Below are positions 46,841-57,520 of a stretch of 64,000 bases of DNA, one piece after another. The notes under the pieces were generated by a model. That model saw nothing but the letters and a program-made list of their open reading frames with translations. It was not told the origin of the DNA and ran no database searches. The stretch is from the NCBI RefSeq assembly GCF_000321225.1, contig NW_004451419.1, forward strand, positions 299,791 to 363,790, written 5' to 3'. Within the stretch, counting starts at the first letter, position 1. Every line of letters starts with the position of its first letter. Both the position numbers and the translations under genes were made by a program. The DNA is from Odobenus rosmarus divergens (lineage: Eukaryota; Chordata; Mammalia; Carnivora; Odobenidae).

Positions 46841-46905
46841 CAGCTTGATCCGATCTTCACATCGCAGAAGGTTGATCATTACTTGAAGATGTTGGGGCAA
46901 GTCAC
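46841..46905 (-). CDS. SSH1: SSH1 exon 4
   Basis: This 65-nt exon encodes DLPQHLQVMINLLRCEDRIK-L, part of the SSH-N domain used in F-actin-dependent activation and cofilin recognition (known for the family). The acceptor is CAACAG and the donor is CTG|GTAAGA. Its first two bases complete the Gly codon begun in exon 3, and it ends on a whole codon, matching exon 5. Confidence 0.96.
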
Positions 46906-47161
46906 CTGTTGGACCAATGAAGAAAGTTTTAAAAGGTCACCCACCCACCTGCTAGGCAGAAACCTGCAAGAGGCTGATATTAAGGGTCTGGATGAAGACT
47001 GTGAAATCAAAATTCCCCCCACCTCCACCCCAAGAGAAGCGTCACAAAGACTAGGAGGCTCAATTTCTCTTACTCCACTCCTGAATGTTGCCTGATGAGG
47101 ATGGGGAGATCTAGCTGATGATGGCCACATATTTAGAAATTGTTTTTATACTCTGAAATCT

Positions 47162-47322
47162 GGGGTGCCTGGGTGGCTCAGTTGGTTGAGAGTCCAACTC
47201 TTGATTTTGGCTCGGGTCATGATCTCAGGGTCGTGGGATCAAGTCCCGCGTGGGGCTCCACGCTCAGCATGCAGTCTGCTTGAGATTCTCTCCTCTCCCT
47301 CTGCCCCATCCCCTGCTCGTGC
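47162..47322 (+). mobile_element. CAN SINE, 3'-truncated, fused to the IFITM pseudogene
   Basis: The SINE head GGGTGCCTGGGTGGCTCAG and body are clear up to CCCTGCTCGTGCG. There the usual (CT)n and AAATAAATAAATCTT tail is absent and IFITM-like sequence begins at once. Both parts have the same orientation. Confidence 0.85.
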
Positions 47323-47738
47323 GTCCCAGAGCTTGGCCCCCACGACGACCACCATGATCAACATCCACAGTGAGACCTCCATGCCTGACCACCCCGTCTG
47401 GTCCCTGTGCTGCCGCGGCTTTGTGGCATTTGCCTACTACGTGGAGTCTAGGGACTGGAGGGCAGCAGGTGCGGTGACTGGGGCCCAGGCCTATGCCTCT
47501 ATCACCAAGTGCTTGCACATCTGGGCTCTGGTCTTGGGCCTCCTTCGATCATTATGGTCATCATTATTTTCACCCACTGGCTCACTGATGATTATCCAAG
47601 CAATTTCAGAGGTCATAAAATGTTATGAAGGCTACTAGCAGCTGCCCATGGCCTGAGGCTCGCACCCCTTCTCACGGCAGTTTATATACACATCAGTCTA
47701 GAACTGAATTCAATAAAGCATTATAAAGCATAATTACT
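47323..47738 (+). pseudogene. Processed pseudogene of an IFITM-family gene (IFITM1/3-like)
   Basis: The reading frame gives [17 protein letters not shown], then [16 protein letters not shown] and [20 protein letters not shown]. These are hallmarks of the interferon-induced transmembrane (CD225) family, including the Cys-Cys pair and the GAQAYAS-KC-NIWAL block. The copy has no intron and lacks the N-terminal part. It is missing about eight codons between VWSL and CC (FNTLF-type residues). After LGLL, the hydrophobic segment continues in a different frame (IIMVIIIF), and the original frame resumes to a GY-stop end at 47636-47638, so it carries compensating indels. AATAAA lies at 47712-47717. 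It sits in SSH1 intron 3, antisense to SSH1. It is broken and unlikely to yield a working protein. Confidence 0.85.
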
Positions 47739-48120
47739 TTATAAAGGCAATAATGCAGAGCTTCTAGCTTCTCTGAGCAATCCAGAGCCCGGGAGGTGCC
47801 TCCGAGCTGGGGTGTAGGGAGGAGAGCCTCTCAGAGCTAGTAAGTCTCCACAGACACGGAGGATCAACACAGCTGAAAACAGGCTGTGTGTTCCAGGCTT
47901 GGGGGGGCCTACCCAAGGTTCGTAATCAGTGAGTAGCAAGTGGGACTCTTAACACGGCTTTTTCCCCACCTTATACATTTCATGGTTTCTTTCTGAAGGA
48001 AAGGTTCATCTGCAAAGACGCTGGTCTACAAGAAAGTAGGAGTAACTCCTAGAAGATCTACATTAATGCTGATTTGTGCCATGCCAAGAAGGAACAGAAT
48101 TATCTTTACTTTTATTACTA

Positions 48121-48322
48121 TTATTATTTTTAAAAATATTTTATTTATTTTATTTGAGAGAGATAGGGACAGAGATAGTGGGAGAGATCACAGGCGGGGA
48201 GGAAAGGGAGAAGCAGGCTCCTGCCCAGCAGGTAGCCGGACGTGGGGCTCGATCCTAGGACCCTGGCATCACGACCCGAGGTGAAGGCAGACGCCCAACC
48301 AACTGAGCCACCCAGGCGCCCC
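48121..48322 (-). mobile_element. CAN SINE (left of a tandem pair, intron 3)
   Basis: Features are TTTATTTTATTTGAGAGAG at the start and AACTGAGCCACCCAGGCGCCCC at the end. It is followed directly by ATT repeats and another copy in the same orientation. Confidence 0.93.
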
Positions 48323-48335
48323 TATTATTATTATC

Positions 48336-48529
48336 ATTTTTAAAGATTTTATTTATTTACTTGACAGACAGAGACACAGCGAGAGAGGGAACACAAGCAG
48401 GGGGAGTGGGAGAGGGAGAAGCAGGCTTCCCGCAGAGCAGGGAGCCTGATATGGGGCTGGATCCCAGGACCCTGGGATCATGACCTGAGCCGAAGGCAGA
48501 TGCTTAATGACTGAGCCACCCAGGCGCCC
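48336..48529 (-). mobile_element. CAN SINE (right of a tandem pair, intron 3)
   Basis: It is a well-preserved minus-strand copy with the ACACAAGCAGGGGGAG segment. CAGAATTATCTTTA at 48095-48108 and CAGAATTAATCTTTA at 48531-48545 flank the pair as a whole. Confidence 0.94.
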
Positions 48530-49774
48530 TCAGAATTAATCTTTAAAAAAACAAAACAAAACAAAATATTATCCTATAGATCACAACCAGGATCCCAGAA
48601 GGATCAGTACACTGGATTCGTTCCTTTTGCAAAGGCATGTTTTGAATTTTAGGTCAGGCTGACAGAAGATGTCCAAATTGCACTTCTTGCCTCAGAGAGG
48701 ACTTGGGTTTTTGGAAGCTGGCCCCTCTCGTCTGTTCTCTCTGTGACAGGACTGCACGGTATAAGACACCCCACACTGGCACTGCTTTCCATAAGGAATG
48801 ATTGGCAAGTAACGGTTCATGTTTTAAGGAGGATGTGGAGCTCCTTGTCCCCCCTCCGCTACCCAACAGCACCCTCGCCTGTGGTGACCCCATGGTCCCA
48901 GTGGCACACACCCGCCTCGGCTGGTCCTGGGCTTGCCTGCACGCCACCACCGTCCGCTCCAAGTCACGGAAGCACACAGAGGAAAGCAAAAACAAGCCCC
49001 TTTGTCTGGTGAGTGCCCAAATGAAAGGGACATTTTCCACACAGATAGGCTCCTTTCAGCGGGACTGCTTGTGGAGATGTGGAATTGCTGACCGACAGAA
49101 CTCCCAACTGCAGCCTGGCACCCACACACTGCCTCTATATGTTGAAGTGTTCACTCAGCACTTGCGGAAAGATCAGAGACTATAAGCCTGAAGTAGAGGC
49201 CCTCGCCAGAGTCTCGGACCGGGGACTAGCTGCAATGACCTGAGTGAGTCTTGTATGGGCAGAATTAAGCCTCACTCTTTCTCAGCTCTGTGTGATAGCA
49301 GATGGGACGGGGGGCCCTCCAGGGCACTCGACAGTGATTCTAGAAAAATAGGAATTGATGGAAAGGCCAGTCTGTGCCTGCCCCAGGGACATTTCCTGAG
49401 AGTCCTGGGACAGTCACGGTCCCTCTTGCTTTGGGGAGCTCATCGGCCATTCTAGACCTCAGGGGCGGAAAAGCCACCAAGCCTGAAGCTTTCTTACTTT
49501 CCTGTACGTTCCAGAGATGCACGAACCAGCCCGACTTATGGTTTTTACATGGTTTTGTACTTGCTTCCCCAAGCTCCAGAGAGTATGAAAACACTGTTAG
49601 AATCAGAGGATGGAGACACTGTATACTACGGGTGAACAAAGCTGGAGCATTCGCTTTGCTGTATGTATTTAACCAACGAACATTGGTTAAATTCCTGACA
49701 GGGCAGAACCATTAGCAGATTCAAGAGAGAAGGTTCTGTTTGTAGTATTACGGTACTCGAAGTCGTTGCAGTAA

Positions 49775-50110
49775 TAATCAGAGCTACCATACACAGAGCA
49801 CCCATGAGATGGTAAATAGGTTACATGCATACAGTTTTTTGTTTTTGTTTTTTTTTAAGTAGGCTCCACGCTGAGGGGGCTTAAATTCACAACCCTGATA
49901 TCAAGACCTGGGCCGAGATCAAGAGTCGGATGCTGAACCAACTTAGCCACCCAGGCGCCCCTACATGCATACATTTTAAACTCCATCCTGCCTGAGGTAC
50001 CGGTATTTGATGCCCATTGTAAAGACTGGGCAACTGAGGCTCAGAGGTGACTGCTCAGTAAGTTGTAGGACTGGGATCAGAAGCCAGGTCTGTCTGGCTC
50101 TAAAACACAC
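49775..50110 (-). repeat. MIR SINE remnant split by a short CAN SINE
   Basis: Left part CATACACAGAGCACCCATGAG and right part GCCCATTGTAAAGACTGGGC AACTGAGGCTCAGAGG with GGGATCAGAAGCCAGGTCTG form one inverted MIR around the SINE at 49834-49961. Confidence 0.75.
49834..49961 (-). mobile_element. Short CAN SINE variant
   Basis: This 128-bp element runs from poly-T and AAGTAGGCTCCACGC to TTAGCCACCCAGGCGCCCC, without the usual long CT-rich part. TACATGCATACA is duplicated perfectly at 49822-49833 and 49962-49973. It splits an antisense MIR. Confidence 0.93.
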
Positions 50111-50851
50111 ACTCTTGCCCCAACCCACACTGCCTCCTTGTGCAGGACAACTGCTTTCTGAGCTTCAAACAGAGCTACATCTTGATTCCAAGTATCAGCA
50201 TGTGAAAATCCCGACTGACCCCTGGTGTTTGCTGTAAAGTGTAAGACACGAAATTCTAACCTAGGCACTCAGGTCCAAAATGAGGCGAGAGGACTTGAGG
50301 TGAGAGAGAAAATGATCACAGTGACAAGAAAACTGGCCCCGACTGCCAGCTGCTTTCACCTGCTTGTTGTTCTGAGGGTCAGAGCCCTTTGCAGGTCGCA
50401 CTGAGAAATGTGCAGCCCGTCCCAGAAGTGCCCGCAGAGGCTACGGGCCTATTACAAAGATTCCCTTGTACGCAATGTTTTCTGGTTCCTCTTTTCAAAC
50501 TGCCTTCGGTGTCAGAGTCCAGTCACCTAAGAAAACCAGTCTCTGCTACCATATAAGCATTTCTTACTCATGTGCTATTAGACCTAAATAAATATTGGGT
50601 TTGATCCCCACTTTATCACTTCAGTCTACTTCCAGAAACCAAATCCACTGATAAATCATAAAGATTTCCCACCCCAATGCCTGCTGAAGACTCATAAAGA
50701 AATTCCCCAAATGAGAGCTTTCCAGATGCTCAGAGAAATGACCAGAGTCCTCAAAGGAGGTATAGGGCATCCCAAGGTGGTTATTTTCAAGGGGACAATG
50801 TCTGGCTGTCATAGGTTTTGGTGCATTAGTTAAAAAAAAAAAAAAAAATCA

Positions 50852-51066
50852 GGGCGCCTGGGTGGCTCAGTTGGTTAAGCGACTGCCTTCGGCTCAGGTC
50901 ATGATCCTGGAGTCCCGGGATCGAGTCCCACATCGGGCTTCCTGCTCAGCAGGGAGTCTGCTTCTCCCTCTGACCCTCTTCCCTCTCATGCTCTCTATCT
51001 CTCATTCTCTCTCTCTCTCAAATACATAAAATCTTTAAAAAAAAATAAAATAAAAAATAAAAAAAT
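50852..51066 (+). mobile_element. CAN SINE (intron 3)
   Basis: It starts GGGCGCCTGGGTGGCTCAGTT and ends with (CT)n, AAATACATAAAATCTTT and a long A/T tail. AAAATCA on both sides may be a short target-site duplication. Confidence 0.94.
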
Positions 51067-51387
51067 AAAATCATACTGTAACTTAAAATCTGCAGTTAAC
51101 TGATAAACTGTGGGTGGGAAATCCTCACATCCAAACAGAACGCTGCTGACTGCCTCATTTCTTGCGTAGACATGCACAGTCCGCGGGGCACTAGCTCTCG
51201 GTGCTCCCTGGAAAACACGCATGGCTTACCTGCTCAAGAAAAGAGCTTCTGCTTTGCACCGGGTGCATGACAAGCCTGTGTTCCGCTATTTCTCTGGCCT
51301 TGAAAACCAGCAACTTGCTCACCACCAGCAATGGAAGGCTCCCCCATTGCACAGAAAATAAGTTTCCAGGTAAGAACCTCAATTTAC

Positions 51388-51491
51388 CTGCATGCTTGTG
51401 GGGATGCTGAAGGCTTCGCTGGCTCTGAGGGTTGTTTCCTTGCTGTAAGAAGAGTGCTGCTCCTTTCACCATGAAAAAGCTCTCACTTAAG
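51388..51491 (-). CDS. SSH1: SSH1 exon 3 (N-terminal SSH domain)
   Basis: This is the first coding exon found in the window, 104 nt long. It reads LSESFFMVKGAALF then QHPHKHAG, the conserved start of the Slingshot N-terminal domain. The acceptor is CCCAG and the donor is G|GTAAAT. The exon starts with one base completing a split Ser codon and ends with the first base of a Gly codon, so an upstream exon is required. The first Met in it (FFM) is internal in the family, so it is not the start of the full-length protein. Confidence 0.95.
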
Positions 51492-53105
51492 CTGGGAAAG
51501 ATAAAACCAGAGCACAGTCAGGCTGGAATTCAGAGAGGAACACGGGCAAAGACACGCAGCAGAGGAAAAGCTTTGGTGCGGGCAAACGGCACATAGGATG
51601 GATGCACACGGGACAAAAGGGCTATTCTGATCATTTCACGCCGCACTCTTCCCGCACCTTCGCTACAAGCCTGCTGCTGGAGTCTGTGTGATGAACTCAG
51701 GCTTCGGCTAGAACGCCCGAGGTCCTTGGGGCTCTTGCAAGGCCAACAGCCCCTTCCTCCTGCAGGATACTCTAAAAGGATCTCCCTGCATCACATCTCC
51801 TAAAGATAGAGAGCAACTCTCTGAATTTTGTGACTTTTTCGCACTCTTGCTGTGGAATCTGTGACTCCCTGGCTATGACAACTTCACTGATCTTGCTGCC
51901 TTCCCTTGATGGAATACGAAGAGGAGGAAGTTATACTTTCACTATTGATTTGCATCTTAACAAAAGCCGGTGGTTACTGACCCCGTGATTTAGCTTAGTC
52001 AAGGTTACGGTGTCACTGCTGTGGTAGAGAACCTCCAGTTGACACAGTGAATTTCTCAGCAAAAGGAACCTTTGGTTTTTGTTATTTTAAACCAGCAATA
52101 ACACTGACATTCGACATACAACTTGAGAACTTACGATTTAAATTTTACACATTTCATGATTTGGCTATCAAAAAAAAATCTTTAGCTTACGCAGAAATTA
52201 AGACTATAAACTGACAGACTGTATTAGCTACTAGTTACTAATTATTCAAAAATACTGTTAATGTGGAAAATTACCCATAAAATGCACTAAAATTATTAAC
52301 AGTGGTTTTTTTGGGGGGGGGAGGATTGGACCACCTATGATTATCTTCTTTGTGCTTCTTGGTATCTTCCAAATTTTCTATACTGAGCAAATATTAACTT
52401 TTTAAAATGATTATTTTTTATTTGATTTTCAGAATAAGGGAAGACATGTACTGTATGTTATAATGGAAAAGCATTTTATTTCTATCAACTTTGTGAAAGA
52501 TCACAGTTCACAACAAAGTGAACTATAAAAATCATTAATTCTGTCCTGAGCAACCAATTAACATACACATGATTTGAAGGGAAAATCTCCAAGAAAAAGC
52601 AGCACTTTTTGTGTGCGTTTGTTTTAACAGAAAGCAAATTGATTCCCGACAGAAATACAGGGACATTTTCTGTAAATATAAAAAAAGCAAGATCACCTTC
52701 TCCCCAGACATCTAATGTTAGTAGTTAAATGTTCTGAATCCTGGAATAAAAACCTCAGCTAAGTCTAATACACAACTCTAAGTGCTAAGAAAACTCACCA
52801 CACTGAACTCAGCGGCTCCTGGAATCAGAAAAACAGTGATCTTGTATCATATGAAGGCTACAATAAAATCTGTGCCTTCTGCTGGTTGAATTCTCATGCC
52901 AAAAATAGTGACTCTGCTCAAATGCCCAACGATAAGGCTCAGGGCTGCCTCTCTTACTTGGGACTTTGAGTTATTGACGGTTTTGAAGATTTCATTTACC
53001 AATCCTTTAACATCCATACAGCTTTTAGCTTTTCCTCATTAATATCCCCAACTGTGCTGCCAGCTACGAGAACTGGGGAGCCCAGGATTATAAATACCGT
53101 AAGAG
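51492..53105 (-). other. SSH1: SSH1 intron 2, exon-3-proximal part
   Basis: AT-rich and almost without open frames. Apart from the L1-like piece at 52290-52440 nothing is recognised. Confidence 0.8.
52290..52440 (+). mobile_element. Possible L1 3' end
   Basis: AACAGTGG followed by T/G-rich sequence, ATTATCTTCTTTGTGCTTCTTGG and TTCCAAATTTTCTATACTGAGC resembles the last part of an old L1 3' end. Confidence 0.4.
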
Positions 53106-53220
53106 GGGGCACCCAGCTGGCTCAGCCTGTAGAGCCTGGGACTCTTGATCTCAGGGTTGTGAGTTCAAACCCCACAATGGGCGTAGAGATTACTTAAAAA
53201 TAACACCTTAAAAAAAAAAA
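53106..53220 (+). mobile_element. Short CAN SINE variant (intron 2)
   Basis: The sequence GGGCACCCAGCTGGCTCAG, CTCAGGGTTGTGAGTTCAAA and AGAGATTACTTAAAAATAA is the short SINE variant with direct A-rich tail. A second SINE starts about 5 bp downstream. Confidence 0.88.
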
Positions 53221-53225
53221 TACGG

Positions 53226-53418
53226 AGGGGCACCTGGGGTGGCTCATTAGGTTAAACTTCCGTCTCTTGATTTCAGCTCAGGTCATGATCTCAGGGTCAT
53301 GAGATCGAGCCCCGTGTTGGCTCTGTAATGGGCATGGAGCCTGCTTAAGATTCTCTCTCTCCCTCCCCCCCAGCCACCACAAAAAAAGAAAAAGGGAAAA
53401 GGGAAAAAAAAAAAAAAA
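53226..53418 (+). mobile_element. CAN SINE (intron 2), adjacent to the previous one
   Basis: It begins GGGGCACCTGGGGTGGCTCA, includes TCATGATCTCAGGGTCATGA, and ends in a CT-rich then A-rich tail without the AAATAAATAAATCTT motif, so it is somewhat diverged. Confidence 0.9.
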
Positions 53419-54099
53419 CCCATACTGACCAGAAGCCCGAACACTCTGGAAACAGCCATTAACAGTGACCTTTGCCTTTGAAATTATGAGCAAAAATTCC
53501 CCTTGGTTTCCCTTACATTTCCTTTGGAAAAAAAAAAAAGGGAACAATGCAAAAGAATAGGCTGGTTTTATCCCGTGATGGCTTACAAGGCCAGTTGTTT
53601 CTCAGTGTTCCTGTGACTGCTAAAGAATCAGAGTCCCCCATCTACATATGAAGTCAGGGGCCGTGTGGATGGGGGCCCTGGAACACTGCAGCTGCCTTCC
53701 CGGCAATGAGGCACCAGCGTTTACTGTAAAGAGCGAGATTTAAAGCTGCTGGGAAGCCCACAAAGCACATTCTCTGTCTCAGGCCTGTGAGACTGCCCTG
53801 CATCTGGAGAGACAGTAAGCAGATACAGCCCGAGCATGACCGCATATGATGACTCTTGGGGCCAAGAGGCTGGAGAGCATGGGCAGTCCCAGCATTTACA
53901 GAAACAAAATGCAGATATTCCTGTGACCCCGTTTCCTGTCTTCTGCTCTGAGCTAACTCCAGGCCCTAAGCCTCACGCACCCTCTGAGTGGCCGATGAGA
54001 ACACCGTTTCCCGCTGCCAGGACTCCATGGGGTTCTCTGTGCCGGGCTCCTAATACAGGGAAGCGTGGTACCCCGATTTGTGAGAAATCCATTTTGGGG

Positions 54100-54289
54100 G
54101 AAGGCCTGGGTGGCTCAGTGGGTTAAGTGTCTGCCTTCGACTCAGGTCATGATCCCGTGGTCCTGGGCTAGAGTCCTGCAGTGGGCTCCCTGCTCAGCGG
54201 GAAGTCTGTTTCTCCCTCTCCCTCTGCCCCTCCTCCCCTGCTCTGCTCATTCTCTTTCTCCCAAATAAATAAAATCTTAAAAAAAAAAG
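54100..54289 (+). mobile_element. CAN SINE (intron 2)
   Basis: The element begins with an altered head (GGGTGGCTCAGTGGGTTAAG) and ends CCAAATAAATAAAATCTTAAA. AATCCATTTTGGGG flanks it at 54086-54099 and 54290-54303. Confidence 0.95.
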
Positions 54290-56764
54290 AATCCATTTTG
54301 GGGATGGCACACCCACTTTACTAAGTTCTCAGAGCAAGGAAGTACAGACCTACAAACCACCCATCCCAGCTACAGAAAAACCAGCCTTCTCCCCCAAAAT
54401 GCTGTCCTAAAAAGTCTGTGACTGAAGTTCCAGAAAGGTCAGACCCAGACCAATAAAACAACTGTTTTCCTCCATCGCTTTAAGAAAAACCTTGGTGGGA
54501 GAGTAAAAAACGAGTTCAGCCCTGGCCCTCCCTGCACCACCGCCCCCCCCCCGTCACCCCCACCCCAACACTTTTATCTCCACGGTACAAATATGTTCTC
54601 AGACACTGGTCACCGCCCATTTCAGGAGTTGACACAAGCATTAAGAGTTTTCTACAAGGCACTGAGGACAGACGAAAAACCCCAGCGCTCAGAGCATAAA
54701 TGGCCAGGGTCCTCCAGAAACCGATCTGTGGTAGGAACAGAGAGGTCAGGTGGTGATACGTACTAATTTGGGTTGGAAACCTCTGAAGAGCGGAAGCTGT
54801 GAGCTGGCTGAAGGGAGACGCAGAAGTCCGTGAAATAAAACACGTTCATGACAACCGGCTTCGCATCTTTAACTGCCTCTGAGTGCCTGCCCTGCACTCC
54901 CTCCGGAGAAAGGGAAGGAAGGGGCCGGAGTCCCCGTCCCCGGATGATGGTCCCACCCAGAGCGCGAGTGGCTCTTGTGGGACTCTGGTCTTCCCCTGAT
55001 GTTTGGGTTTAAAAAGGCCCTTGTCCCTGCATATCCAGATGAAAGAGGGCCATTCAGAGAGACCAAAACAGCTGAAGTTCCTCTAATCACTTCACTCCTA
55101 CGGGTTTCTGTGGGCCTGGGGAACAAGCACGAGGGTGAGCATGACATTGTGAGGGAAAACAGCTGGCCGCCAAGGAACAGATCCCGAGCAATGAGGACCC
55201 CACGCTGGTTGAAATCGACAGCCTGAAGGACTCCTATTTCCGTCAAATTGCCACCCATTCACCCACTGGTGACAGTCGGCAGCTGCCGCAGTTAGCCCAT
55301 GTTGTCAAAGCATTTTGCTTTCTGAACATTCTTCGGTCATGCTCATCGCTGCCTGAGGAGGCAAGGGGGTGGGGTGTGAGGGGGAGAAGCCAGGTAGAGG
55401 GACCCGCGTGTGCACACACAGAGGAGGAGCTTCGAGAACGACAGGCATGAAGGGCAGGGCAGGCTGCAAAGGGAAAGCAGGCCCAGGTCCCCGAGGGCCT
55501 GGCATGAGACCCTGAAACCCGCCCGGCAGGAGCCAGCAGGCGCTGTCTGCAGCGCTTCCTTGGGCCGGTGAAACCAATCAAGGACACGACTAGCCACCCT
55601 GCAGGGTAGACTGGGATAAGCACCCAAAGAAAGGGGCCCTGCTGGTGTTCAGAAGAGGGGAGAGGGGCGCATCTAACTGGTGGCTTTTGGAACCCTTGCT
55701 GAAGGAGGGAGCACCGGGCAGAGACTCCTGGGGAGGCCTGGAAGCTTCCCCCAGCTTCCGAAGGATAAATTAATCCTCACAAGAGGATTAAGTGGGGGCA
55801 CATACTACCACGCTTCTGCTTCTGCAGTGGAGGGAACTACAGCTTGCCCAGGAACATAATAACATCTTTACAAGTTGGGACGGGACCAAATCCCTCTGCC
55901 CCATGCCCATCTTCATAACCCATGTCCCTACCAGCCCGAGGTTACCCTGACGTCACCTCTGCCCCTGCCTGCCCTGGCAGCTAACTGCAGGGCGGCCGCT
56001 TTGGCTTTGCTAAAGCACATGTCACTGGGAAGTCAGAATATGGTCGCTCGCCAGCCCTTCTTCCCAGCAGATGAAGGCATTGCGAGAAGGGAGAGCAGGC
56101 ATGAGTCAGGGAAACAGGGCTCCCTGTCAGAGCTCCTCCCCCCCAGCCTTGGGGGCAAGCAGGAGGCCCAGGGGGACCACTGCCATCACCCTGCCCACAG
56201 GCTCCACCATGATTGTGGGGCAGGAGATGGCCGTCCGGTCCCTGTGGACTGAACAGGAATCTGGAGGCAGAGTTCTGTGGGCAGCACAGGCCCGGCTGGT
56301 GGAGAAGCTGCCTTCAGGGCAGGCTTCTCATCAACAGCAGTGTCATTTGCTGAGCGCCTGCCGCTTGGCAGAGATGGTGGCCGGGTGCGAGGCTACACCG
56401 TGGCGTCAGCTCCCACAGCTCTACGGGCCAGGTAGCGTTTTGTCCAAATGACACATGAAGAAAGCCGGTCAAACTCCTGCAGCCTCCAGGGACCACCCCG
56501 TCTTTTGACCAACTCCCTTGGGGGTTCTGGGGCACACTGGGCTTTAAGCAAATAAAATGCAGTGGTCTGGGAACCCATATTTCTGGGCTCTAATTTATGT
56601 TCTACTCTACTCTTGGAAGCAGCCGAAGAGGTTAGCCTATAAATGCACCTGCCCATCTTCTACCAAACACTCTCGGTTACAGGGTCCCGGCCTTTGAAAG
56701 GCAGCCCCGCATGAGGATATGAAATGACACTAACAAAATGGACACATCGGCCCTGGGATGGGCT

Positions 56765-56905
56765 CTGCTGTGGACAGAGCATTCTGGCTAATGTCAGGCA
56801 CTTGATCTTCATGAAACTTCCCGGCAGGCCAAGCCAGGCATTATTATACTCATCTTACAGATGAGAAAACAGAAAGTTACTAAATGGTATGATTTTAGTA
56901 TTTCC
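56765..56905 (-). repeat. MIR SINE remnant in SSH1 intron 2
   Basis: CTTACAGATGAGAAAACAGAAAG after TTGATCTTCATGAAACTTCCC is inverted MIR. A similar faint piece is at 55765-55880. Confidence 0.6.
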
Positions 56906-57179
56906 GACGCTACATCTCACCCAAAATCAAGAGAATTGGAGCACCAAGCATAGGCTCTGAAAAGAATCCCAAACTGATGGGGACTGGCTGAAACGAACTG
57001 AACTACTTCTATGTGGAGATCAACCCTCGAGTCCCTTGGCTCTGCACAGTGATGGCTGAGGGGACCGTGATTTGTCTAGCAGGCGTGATGACAATTCTAG
57101 AGAAAAAAAAAAAAGAACGAATGTAAAGTTGTCACCACAGAAAAGGTGGGTGCCGGTGAATGCTCCCAAGAGGGGGTTC

Positions 57180-57520
57180 CATTAATTCCATTTAGATGAA
57201 CAAATATTTGTTGTGCCTGGTCAGTGCTAAGTCCTGGGAATACAGAAATAAGCCAGACACAGCTCCTGCCTCGGAGCGACATGACATTCCAGGGGGTCAG
57301 ACGGATGCAGGACAGTTAACTGCAATGTGACGCAGCAGGTTCCACACTAGAGGGATCTACAGGGTGCTGCAGATGCATGCACATATGGACATGTGCATAT
57401 ACACGGGAGGGGCGCCCAGCACAACCTGGGGGTCCAAGGAGGTCTTCCTGGAAGAAACGACACCAAGCGGGGCCTCAGAGGATCAGTGAACACAGAGGAG
57501 GGGAGTAGGGAGCAGGAGAG
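57180..57520 (-). repeat. L2 LINE 3' fragment in SSH1 intron 2
   Basis: ACAAATATTTGTTGTGCCTGG, CTGGGAATACAGAAATAAGCC AGACACAGCTCCTGCC and GAGGTCTTCCTGGAAGAAACG match an inverted L2 3' end. Confidence 0.7.

Noticed and set aside
46906..51387. A primate-type microRNA (miR-619) within an SSH1 intron
   Set aside because: Human MIR619 lies in an SSH1 intron but is repeat-derived and primate-restricted as far as I know. I see no matching hairpin here.
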